Origin: an uncultured Bacilli bacterium
Lineage (GTDB): Bacteria > Bacillota_I > Bacilli_A > RF39 > UBA660
Direction of reading: 5' to 3'
Assembly: GCA_944333305.1 (NCBI GenBank)
Contig: CALVKV010000077.1
Coordinates: 1 to 6,222 of the forward strand
Length of the DNA stretch: 6,222 bases
Shown: positions 1 through 4,621 of the stretch, piece after piece
How the letters are laid out: each line of letters starts with the position of its first letter
Numbering within the stretch: position 1 is the stretch's first letter
The notes under the pieces: generated by a model
What the model was told of the DNA's origin: nothing
What the model saw: only the letters and a program-made list of their open reading frames with translations
Databases searched by the model: none
Translations under genes and position numbers: made by a program

Positions 1-27
1 TGTTATTAATTTTCATCTCAATTTGTG

Positions 28-60
28 CCTTTCAGAGGACTGAAAGGACGATAGAAAGGA
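28..60 (+). promoter_or_regulatory. Leader hairpin and ribosome binding site upstream of the SpoVID-like gene
   Basis: A perfect 8-bp inverted repeat, CCTTTCAG at 28-35 and CTGAAAGG at 40-47, has a 4-nt loop. The sequence GAAAGGA occurs twice, at 42-48 inside the hairpin and at 54-60 where it is the best Shine-Dalgarno for the gene starting at 74, although the 13-nt gap is longer than usual. CCTTTC at 28-33 could pair with either copy, so it might hide or free the ribosome binding site. No T-run follows, so it does not look like a terminator. The region further 5' is cut by the window edge and I see no convincing promoter in it. Confidence 0.35.
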
Positions 61-73
61 ATGTTAGAGAATT

Positions 74-904
74 ATGAGACAAATAATAACTTTAGAAAAA
101 GAAATAGCTTTTAAGACAATGGTAGGTGAAATTACAAGCATTTCATTAGAACCTGATTTAGCCTTTATAAATGATAGTGAAATTGAAGGTAATTTGGTGA
201 TTAGTGGTACTTATAAAATGACAGAAGCTAGTACTATTGAAGAAGAGTTTAATTATAAAATACCAGTAGAGATTATGCTTACTAGTTCGCTTGATGAAGA
301 GAAAAGGAAAATAGATATTAATAATTTTACTTATGGCATTGTTAATGAAGAGTCATTAGAAGTTAAAATAGAGGTATTAATTGAAGGCCTTGAAAAGGTT
401 GATATAGATGTAATAGAAGAAGATAGTGAAGAGGTCTTAGAAGAGGAGAAACTTGAAGATACTAAAGAAGATGTTAGAGAAGAAAAATCTTCTAGTGCAG
501 AGGTTTTAGATGATGCAATGGCAGAAGATGATATTGAAGTTTTAAAAACTGAAAATGAAGAAATAAATGATGATGCTTTACCTAACTTTGATGATGTGAG
601 TAATAAAATAAATTTAGAAGAAGAGACTGTTAGTTTAAATAAGAGTGATGATGTAGAAGTTAAGACTAATAATGAAAATAATAAAGAAGTTATGGATTCT
701 ATATTTGAGAGTTTTGCTAATACAGAAGAAACATATGCGACTTATTCTGTTTATATTTTGAGAGAAGATGATAATTTAGAGGAAGTTATGGCTAAATATA
801 AAACTAATAGAGAGACTATAGCAGAATATAACGATTTAGATAATTTAAAAATAGGTACAAAGTTAATTATACCTACAACTATTACGGAAACAGATGAAGG
901 ATAA
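74..904 (+). CDS. spoVID: SpoVID-like spore coat assembly protein with C-terminal LysM domain
   Basis: Predicted morphogenetic protein that helps the coat encase the forespore, acting on the mother-cell side of the spore surface. Residues 1-110 resemble the SPOCS/SpoVID N-terminal domain: the pattern LEKEIAFK...ISLEPDL followed by an ISGTYKM strand is characteristic. Residues about 111-205 are a low-complexity linker very rich in Glu and Asp. Residues 207-223 form a short helix-like segment, as just before the LysM domain of SpoVID, and 225-268 match a LysM domain (YSVYILREDDNLEEVMAKY...IAEYNDL...KIGTKLIIP). At 276 residues it is much shorter than the roughly 575-residue Bacillus subtilis protein, mostly because the linker is short. 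The ATG at 74 gives a natural N-terminus for the family; an ATG at 61 is out of frame. It overlaps the next gene by 11 bp, and that gene is YsxE-like, the usual partner of spoVID, which strengthens the call. A SipL-type coat protein is the alternative. Confidence 0.82.
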   Translation: MRQIITLEKEIAFKTMVGEITSISLEPDLAFINDSEIEGNLVISGTYKMTEASTIEEEFNYKIPVEIMLTSSLDEEKRKIDINNFTYGIVNEESLEVKIEVLIEGLEKVDIDVIEEDSEEVLEEEKLEDTKEDVREEKSSSAEVLDDAMAEDDIEVLKTENEEINDDALPNFDDVSNKINLEEETVSLNKSDDVEVKTNNENNKEVMDSIFESFANTEETYATYSVYILREDDNLEEVMAKYKTNRETIAEYNDLDNLKIGTKLIIPTTITETDEG

Positions 905-1772
905 ATGTATAAGTAAATATACATATTTAAAAGATATTAGAGTTTTATCTTTTGATGATGAGAAAGTAATAATAAAAAGAAAAAAGAAATATGATATTGA
1001 AAAAATATATAAATATTTAGATGATCATAATGTTAATAGCTATTTAAGACCATTTAAGGTAACTGAAGAGGAGTTATATTTTAATTATTTAGATAAAAGA
1101 AATTTAGATAATGATGAGGTTGCTAAACATTTAGTTTATGCTCTTAGTGATTTGCAAAATAAAACTACTGTTTATAAGGAAGTAGATAAAGATAAATTAA
1201 AAGAAGAATATGATGAGTTTAATAGAAAAATAAATTATTTAGAAGAATATTATTTTACTTTACAGGACTTAGTAGAAAATAAAGTTTATATGGCTCCTTC
1301 TGAATACCTTTTTATAAGAAATGTTTCTATTATATATAGCGCTTTAAATTATGCTAAAAGTTTGGTAGAGTCTTGGTATAAAATAATGAGAGAAAAAACA
1401 AGAGAAAGATATGTTTATGCCCATGGGAAATGTGAACTTAATCATTTTATTGCTGCTACTAATGATTATTTCATAAGTTTAGAAAAAGCTCATTTGGCAA
1501 AACCTGCAGAGGATTTTATACATTTTTTTAAGAGTAATTGTATGGATGCAGATATGATAAGTAATTTTAGATTATATCAACATAGGTATCATTATAAAGA
1601 GGAGGAATATCTTTATTTACTTATAAATATTACGATACCTCTTAAGATAGACATTTATCCTTCTAGTTTAGATAAATGTGTAGAATTAGGAGTTTTTTTT
1701 GATAAATTAAAATTGACGAGTGAATTTGTTTTAAAAAATGAGAAAGATAAGAAGCAGTATGAAAAGCACTAA
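894..1772 (+). CDS. ysxE: YsxE/CotS-like spore coat pseudokinase
   Basis: A 292-residue protein with a degenerate aminoglycoside-phosphotransferase/CotS kinase-like fold, probably a structural spore-coat component. The marker is HGKCELNHF at 177-185, in the place of the HGDxxxxN catalytic loop, and ISLEKAHLAKPAEDFIHFF at 194-212, in the place of the metal-binding IDxExAxxGxPxxDL segment. By this alignment the catalytic Asp is Lys179, the loop Asn is His184 and the metal-binding Asp is Ser195, so phosphotransfer is unlikely. The N-terminal KVIIKRKKKYDIEKIYKYL fits the beta strand and helix of the N-lobe. The start ATG lies inside the end of the upstream SpoVID-like gene (11-bp overlap) with a weak GGAAA site just upstream, implying translational coupling in one sporulation operon. 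In Bacillus subtilis ysxE also follows spoVID. The family call rests on weak motifs plus this order. Confidence 0.68.
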   Translation: MKDKCISKYTYLKDIRVLSFDDEKVIIKRKKKYDIEKIYKYLDDHNVNSYLRPFKVTEEELYFNYLDKRNLDNDEVAKHLVYALSDLQNKTTVYKEVDKDKLKEEYDEFNRKINYLEEYYFTLQDLVENKVYMAPSEYLFIRNVSIIYSALNYAKSLVESWYKIMREKTRERYVYAHGKCELNHFIAATNDYFISLEKAHLAKPAEDFIHFFKSNCMDADMISNFRLYQHRYHYKEEEYLYLLINITIPLKIDIYPSSLDKCVELGVFFDKLKLTSEFVLKNEKDKKQYEKH

Positions 1773-1952
1773 TTCTATTAATAATAATAAAGCATGAATT
1801 CTTGTAACTAAAAATAAAAGTAATATTGCTTGATAACAGATTATAACTGCTAAAGCTAGAAGTGCTCCTAAGTAAAGAAGACTTGTTCTTCTTTTTTGTT
1901 TGCAAAAATTGCATCTACAAAAGGGACTGTGTTTATTTCCTTTGAATTTCAT
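1731..1952 (-). CDS. Small two-segment membrane protein with Cys-rich N-terminus
   Basis: A 73-residue protein of unknown function. The N-terminal head holds His8 and the cluster CRCNFC (Cys12, Cys14, Cys17) followed by the basic stretch KQKRR, which could bind a metal such as zinc. Two hydrophobic segments follow, about residues 24-48 and 53-73, and the protein ends in the second one, so it is probably an integral membrane hairpin with the Cys-rich end in the cytoplasm. The chosen ATG (1952-1950) is preceded by AGGTGATG, a good match to the extended Shine-Dalgarno; a GTG and another ATG lie 9 and 6 bases further 5' but sit inside that ribosome binding site. Codon choice (A/T-ending, AGA for Arg) matches the real genes here. 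Its last 42 bp overlap the end of the YsxE-like gene tail to tail. A mother-cell sporulation promoter may lie upstream, so a role in sporulation is possible but unproven. Confidence 0.62.
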   Translation of the reverse strand: MKFKGNKHSPFCRCNFCKQKRRTSLLYLGALLALAVIICYQAILLLFLVTRIHALLLLIELVLFILLLIFLIF

Positions 1953-1967
1953 AAACATCACCTGTAA

Positions 1968-1994
1968 TAGTTTATGAAATAATAAAAAAGATGT
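1968..1994 (-). promoter_or_regulatory. Candidate sigma-K/sigma-E type promoter for the small membrane protein
   Basis: Read on the minus strand, CATAAACTA (1976-1968) fits the sigma-K -10 consensus CATAnnnTA and comes within one base of the sigma-E form CATACAnT. AC at 1994-1993, 16 bases upstream, fits the short sigma-K -35 element. It is 4 bp from the end of the ribosome binding site arm, so the 5' leader would be very short. These motifs carry little information in AT-rich DNA. The call is supported mainly by the sporulation genes next door. Confidence 0.35.
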
Positions 1995-2011
1995 TAAAAA
2001 TCTAAATTTAA

Positions 2012-2020
2012 TGATAAAAT
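2012..2020 (+). promoter_or_regulatory. Extended -10 promoter for the 2041 gene and dnaI
   Basis: TGATAAAAT is an extended -10 (TGn plus TAAAAT, five of six to TATAAT), followed 9 bases later by the ribosome binding site AGGTGAT. No clear -35 is seen, as expected for an extended -10 promoter. The same nine bases occur at 4338-4346. The transcript leader would be only about 10-15 nt. Confidence 0.5.
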
Positions 2021-2040
2021 GTAATTAGCAGGTGATGTTT

Positions 2041-2481
2041 ATGCATGAAGATTTAGATAAAACAGATAGAATAGCTAGAAAAGTTATGGGTTTTAGAGAA
2101 GATGAAGAATTAGAGTATGATAAAGTTGTTGAACATTATGCTTTTCTTTTAGGTTATTATGCCACTAATTTAACTGATGAAGAGTTTGTAAATATAGAAT
2201 ATTATGAAAGCTTAAATTATAGTTTTAATTATTGTACTGGTGGCTGTTTAGAAGAATATCTTTATACAGACTTGAATACTGATAGTTTAAGATTGAAAGC
2301 TAGTGAGAATGTGCATTATAGTGCCATATTAACAGGAGCTTCTAAAATAGTAGGTCGTTTTAATAATCTTGGTTTAGAAAATATGGCTTCTATTATGGGA
2401 TCGGCTTTTTATGTTATTGCTAACGCAATATATAATTTTGAAAAAGATTTTGAAGATGATAATAGTAAAGTGTTTAGTTAG
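2041..2481 (+). CDS. Uncharacterised acidic protein encoded upstream of dnaI
   Basis: I do not recognise this 146-residue protein. It is acidic and looks mostly helical, with no signal peptide and no long hydrophobic span except a moderately non-polar helix near residues 112-132 (MASIMGSAFYVIANAI). It has two cysteines four apart (Cys65 and Cys69, CTGGC). The ATG at 2041 is preferred because AGGTGAT (2030-2036) ends 4 bases before it; in-frame GTG 2032 and ATG 2035 lie inside that ribosome binding site. It ends 11 bp before dnaI with the dnaI ribosome binding site at its stop codon, so the two are cotranscribed. In Bacillus the gene before dnaI is dnaB, a much larger replication initiation protein. 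Nothing here resembles the DnaB/DnaD domains, so a link to replication is suggested only by position. Confidence 0.75.
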   Translation: MHEDLDKTDRIARKVMGFREDEELEYDKVVEHYAFLLGYYATNLTDEEFVNIEYYESLNYSFNYCTGGCLEEYLYTDLNTDSLRLKASENVHYSAILTGASKIVGRFNNLGLENMASIMGSAFYVIANAIYNFEKDFEDDNSKVFS

Positions 2482-2492
2482 GAAGTGTAGTT

Positions 2493-3398
2493 ATGAGGAA
2501 AGTTGGTACTTTAGTTAAGAAAAATGATGTTACTAAATTAAAAAGTTATTATGGTGAAGCGTTAAGTGATGCTTATTTTAAGAATTATGTAGATAAAATA
2601 GATTTACCTTTAGAAGCTTTAATTAAATATACTTCTAGCATTGAAGATTGTGTTAGAGAGGAAGAAAACTGTAAAAAGTGTAAAGGCTTAAAGAATTGCC
2701 CTAATGCTTTAAGAGGACATGTTTATACAGCTTTAAAGGATGGCAATGGCTTAAACTTTAGTTATTTACCTTGTTCTAAGCTTATTAAAGAAGAAAATAC
2801 TTATGCTTATAAAAAGAATATTACTTGTTTTGATTTACCTAAAGAAATAAGTGATGCTAGTTTTTCTAAGGCTTATTGTGATGATAATAAAAGACTTCCT
2901 ATTTTTAAATATTTTAAAGAATTTATGGATAGTTATTTAAAAAATAAAAGTGGTAAAGGGTTATATTTAAGTGGTTCTTTTGGGAGTGGAAAGACTTATT
3001 TAATTGCAGCACTTTTTAATGAGCTTGCTAAGAAAAATATAAATTCGGCTTTAGTATATTATCCTGAGTTACTTAGAAGTTTAAAGTCATCTTTTGGAAG
3101 TGATTACGAAGAAAGGTTTGATTTTATTAAGACTGTACCTTTATTATTATTAGATGATATAGGAGCAGAAAATACGACTGCATGGAGTAGAGATGAAGTA
3201 TTAGGACCGATACTTCAGTATAGAATGGAAGAAGAATTACCTACTTTCTTTACTTCTAATTTAAGTTTAAAAGAGTTAGAGAATGCGTTAAGTATTACTA
3301 GTAATGGCAGTGAAAAGGTTAAAGCGAAAAGGATTATTGAAAGAATTAAACAGTTAACTGTACCTTTAGAATTAATAAGTAAAAATAGAAGGAATTAA
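2493..3398 (+). CDS. dnaI: Primosomal protein DnaI, replicative helicase loader (AAA+ ATPase)
   Basis: Loads the replicative DNA helicase at the origin or at restarted forks, using ATP, in the cytoplasm. Residues 1-110 form the helicase-binding N-terminal region with a probable zinc site (Cys60-x2-Cys63, Cys69, His76, Cys94), as known for Bacillus DnaI. Residues about 130-300 are the AAA+ domain: Walker A GSFGSGKT at 161-168, Walker B LLLLDDIG at 207-214, sensor 1 TFFTSN at 251-256, and a basic helix KAKRIIERI at 277-285 with the likely arginine finger. The length of 301 residues is close to the roughly 311 of B. subtilis DnaI, with no missing motif. The ribosome binding site AGGAAG overlaps the stop codon of the upstream gene. 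DnaC-type loaders share the AAA+ core but lack the Cys/His-rich N-terminus, so DnaI is the better name. Confidence 0.93.
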   Translation: MRKVGTLVKKNDVTKLKSYYGEALSDAYFKNYVDKIDLPLEALIKYTSSIEDCVREEENCKKCKGLKNCPNALRGHVYTALKDGNGLNFSYLPCSKLIKEENTYAYKKNITCFDLPKEISDASFSKAYCDDNKRLPIFKYFKEFMDSYLKNKSGKGLYLSGSFGSGKTYLIAALFNELAKKNINSALVYYPELLRSLKSSFGSDYEERFDFIKTVPLLLLDDIGAENTTAWSRDEVLGPILQYRMEEELPTFFTSNLSLKELENALSITSNGSEKVKAKRIIERIKQLTVPLELISKNRRN

Positions 3399-3408
3399 GA
3401 TAAAAGTT

Positions 3409-3417
3409 TGTTATAAT
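3409..3417 (+). promoter_or_regulatory. Extended -10 promoter for the TPR protein
   Basis: TGTTATAAT is a perfect extended -10 (TG, one base, TATAAT), 11 bp after the dnaI stop codon, with no clear -35. The ribosome binding site AGGAGG starts 6 bases after it, so transcription would begin at or next to the ribosome binding site and give a nearly leaderless mRNA. No terminator hairpin separates it from dnaI, so read-through from dnaI is also likely. Confidence 0.6.
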
Positions 3418-3434
3418 AGTATTAGGAGGTAGTT

Positions 3435-4304
3435 ATGGATAACAAAATTAATAATATGTTAAACAAATTTTTGGAGGATGCAAATTTGGAAACGGAGGAT
3501 GATATTCAAAAAGCATTAGATGAGTTTGCAAAAAAATATAATGATGGTGATATTGAATATGAAAATACAGCTTTAGATGATGCTTATGAGTTGTTAGAAC
3601 AGGCTCAAGAAGCTAAAACTAAAAAAGAAGCTATAAGTCTTGCTAAAAAAGCTTTTAAGACTAGTAATGCTTGTTTTGATGCAAAGTTATTTTTAATGGA
3701 TTTGGAAGAAAATACAATTAAAGCTAATAAAATTTTAGACGATAGTCTTGCTTTTGAGAAGAAAAGACTAGAACAAGAAGGCTTTTTTGATGAAGATAAT
3801 ATTGGACATTTTTATGGCCTTTTTGAAACAAGACCATATATTAGGGGACTTTATATAAAAGCTAGAACTTTGAGTGAAGCTGGTAAATATAAGAAAGCAA
3901 TTGATGTTTGTAAAGAGATACTTAGATTAAATGAGAATGATAATACAGGTGCTAGATATATGTTAATGGCTTTATATGCAGTTTTAGAAGAAGAAAAGCC
4001 AATGCTTGATTTATATAAAAAATATAAAGAAGAATATTTAGAAATGTTATTTCCGCTTTTTGTTCTTTATTATAAACAAGAAAATAATGTTAAAGCTAAA
4101 AAGTATTTAGAAAAGATTAATAACGCTAATAAGAGCTTTGTAAAATTTTATAAAGGCAATATTAATTATGAAGATAATGCTATACCAGGATATTATTTTA
4201 AAGGAGCTGCTAGTGAAGTGCTAATGTATATGGAAGATTATGCTTTTCTTACAAATACTTTAAATGATATAGATGATTATGTTATAGAAAATAGTAAGAA
4301 TTAA
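3435..4304 (+). CDS. TPR-repeat protein of the ST7-like/SEC-C-associated type
   Basis: A 289-residue cytoplasmic protein built of helical repeats, probably a protein-binding scaffold. Its signature is ETRPYIRGLYIKARTL at 131-146, then GKYKKAIDVCKEILRLNENDNTGARYML at 150-177. The combination ETRPYxR... plus LNxxDNxGxRY...L is familiar from bacterial TPR proteins related to ST7, in which the first helix starts with ETRPYMRA. The C-terminal PGYYFKGAASEVLMYM segment (251-266) also fits the end of that family. The N-terminal 60 residues are acidic and helical. No transmembrane span or signal peptide is seen. The molecular role of this family is not known to me. The ATG is set by AGGAGG (3424-3429) with ideal spacing, and the gene has its own promoter. 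Confidence 0.75.
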   Translation: MDNKINNMLNKFLEDANLETEDDIQKALDEFAKKYNDGDIEYENTALDDAYELLEQAQEAKTKKEAISLAKKAFKTSNACFDAKLFLMDLEENTIKANKILDDSLAFEKKRLEQEGFFDEDNIGHFYGLFETRPYIRGLYIKARTLSEAGKYKKAIDVCKEILRLNENDNTGARYMLMALYAVLEEEKPMLDLYKKYKEEYLEMLFPLFVLYYKQENNVKAKKYLEKINNANKSFVKFYKGNINYEDNAIPGYYFKGAASEVLMYMEDYAFLTNTLNDIDDYVIENSKN

Positions 4305-4316
4305 AACTAGAACTTC

Positions 4317-4346
4317 TTTACATATTTATTTAAGATATGATAAAAT
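4317..4346 (+). promoter_or_regulatory. Promoter of the G-tract leader transcript
   Basis: TTTACA (4317-4322, five of six to TTGACA), an 18-bp spacer and TAAAAT (4341-4346) preceded by TGA form the most complete promoter in the window. Transcription would start near 4353, about 20 nt before the ribosome binding site of the leader ORF at 4388. It starts only 13 bp after the TPR gene stop codon, with no terminator between them. Confidence 0.6.
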
Positions 4347-4387
4347 TAAATCATTAAAGATAAAGATAAGGAAAGAAGGTAAAAAAT

Positions 4388-4447
4388 ATGAAGAAAGCAT
4401 GTTTACAATATGTTACCTGGGGGGGGGGTCATTTAACCCTAACCTAA
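4388..4447 (+). CDS. Short leader ORF (19 codons) containing the G10 tract
   Basis: An ATG with a strong ribosome binding site (AGAAGG at 4374-4379, 8-nt spacing) behind a good promoter opens a 19-residue ORF, MKKACLQYVTWGGGHLTLT. The G10 tract supplies the Trp-Gly-Gly-Gly part. As written the ORF stops at TAA 4445-4447. With one extra G it would read 34 codons and stop at TAA 4489-4491, inside the downstream hairpin. With one fewer G, or two more, it would stop at TAA 4434-4436. The peptide resembles no product I know, and none of the three frames reaches the surface protein gene at 4622, so this is probably a regulatory leader rather than a split gene. That it is translated is inferred only from the start signals. 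Confidence 0.5.
   Translation: MKKACLQYVTWGGGHLTLT
4419..4428 (+). repeat. Mononucleotide G10 tract
   Basis: Ten consecutive G in a very AT-rich sequence, the longest G run in the window by far. Tracts of this length are classic slipped-strand mutation sites, known for instance as poly-G phase-variation tracts in Campylobacter. Here the tract sits inside the translated leader ORF. Homopolymer length is also a common sequencing error, so the exact count needs checking against reads. Confidence 0.95.
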
Positions 4448-4510
4448 GTAATAAAATTACTTTCTTTCATAGTGTAAAAAGAATAGAGTAAGAGATTATT
4501 CTATTCTTTT
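4446..4510 (+). promoter_or_regulatory. Attenuator-like set of alternative hairpins
   Basis: Three mutually exclusive stems can be drawn. Stem A: AAGTAAT (4446-4452) with ATTACTT (4456-4462). Stem B: TTACT and TTCTTT (4457-4467) with AAAGAA (4478-4483) and AGTAA (4487-4491), 11 pairs with a 3-nt bulge. Stem C: the terminator-like hairpin 4477-4510. Stem A would use part of the 5' strand of B, and B would use the 5' strand of C. That is the protector, antiterminator and terminator order of a classic attenuator, directly after the leader ORF. Chance pairing is a real risk in AT-rich DNA. Confidence 0.45.
4477..4510 (+). terminator. Terminator-like hairpin with GAGA loop upstream of the surface protein gene
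   Basis: A 15-bp stem (one G-T pair) joins AAAAGAATAGAGTAA at 4477-4491 to TTATTCTATTCTTTT at 4496-4510 through a GAGA tetraloop at 4492-4495. The T-rich end of the stem (TTCTTTT) would serve as the U-tract, which is short because ATAATG follows. It lies between the leader ORF and the gene at 4622, so if it works it limits transcription into that gene. A TATAAT hexamer at 4510-4515 overlaps its base but lacks a -35 or TGn. Confidence 0.6.
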
Positions 4511-4525
4511 ATAATGTCAAAATAA

Positions 4526-4551
4526 TTGATACAGAGGATTATATGTGTCAA
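4526..4551 (+). other. Inverted repeat upstream of the surface protein gene
   Basis: TTGATACA (4526-4533) and TGTGTCAA (4544-4551) form an 8-bp imperfect palindrome (one G-T pair) around GAGGATTATA. TTGATA could also be a -35 element, but no good -10 lies at 16-18 bp, and TATAAG at 4573-4578 is too far away. It may be an operator or a small mRNA hairpin. Support is weak. Confidence 0.25.
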
Positions 4552-4621
4552 TATTAAAATAGTTATTTAAGGTATAAGAATAAGTGATATAGATAAGAAT
4601 AAAGAATATGGAGAGACGTAT

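Larger units (their letters stand above)
1950..2043. repeat. 15-bp perfect inverted repeat flanking a 64-bp divergent promoter region
   Basis: CATAAACATCACCTG at 1950-1964 is the exact reverse complement of CAGGTGATGTTTATG at 2029-2043, and the match stops at both ends. Each arm contains the ribosome binding site and start codon of one divergent gene, so the two genes begin with an identical 15-nt sequence. The 64 bp between the arms (1965-2028) hold candidate promoters facing both ways. Part of the identity follows from both genes using the strong AGGTGAT-type ribosome binding site, but the match over all 15 positions is more than that requires. Confidence 0.8.

Noticed and set aside
61..114. 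17-codon ORF starting at ATG 61 before the SpoVID-like gene
   Set aside because: The ribosome binding site at 53-60 abuts this ATG with no spacing, the frame overlaps the real gene and ends quickly, and the peptide has no recognisable features.
1663..1914. Minus-strand 83-codon open frame
   Set aside because: It overlaps the better-supported 73-residue minus-strand gene in another frame, has no ribosome binding site, and its Ser/Phe/Leu-rich composition is what the antisense of this AT-rich coding sequence would give.
4510..4515. TATAAT as a promoter for the surface protein gene
   Set aside because: It is a perfect -10 hexamer, but it has no -35 at 16-18 bp and no TGn extension, and it overlaps the terminator-like stem.
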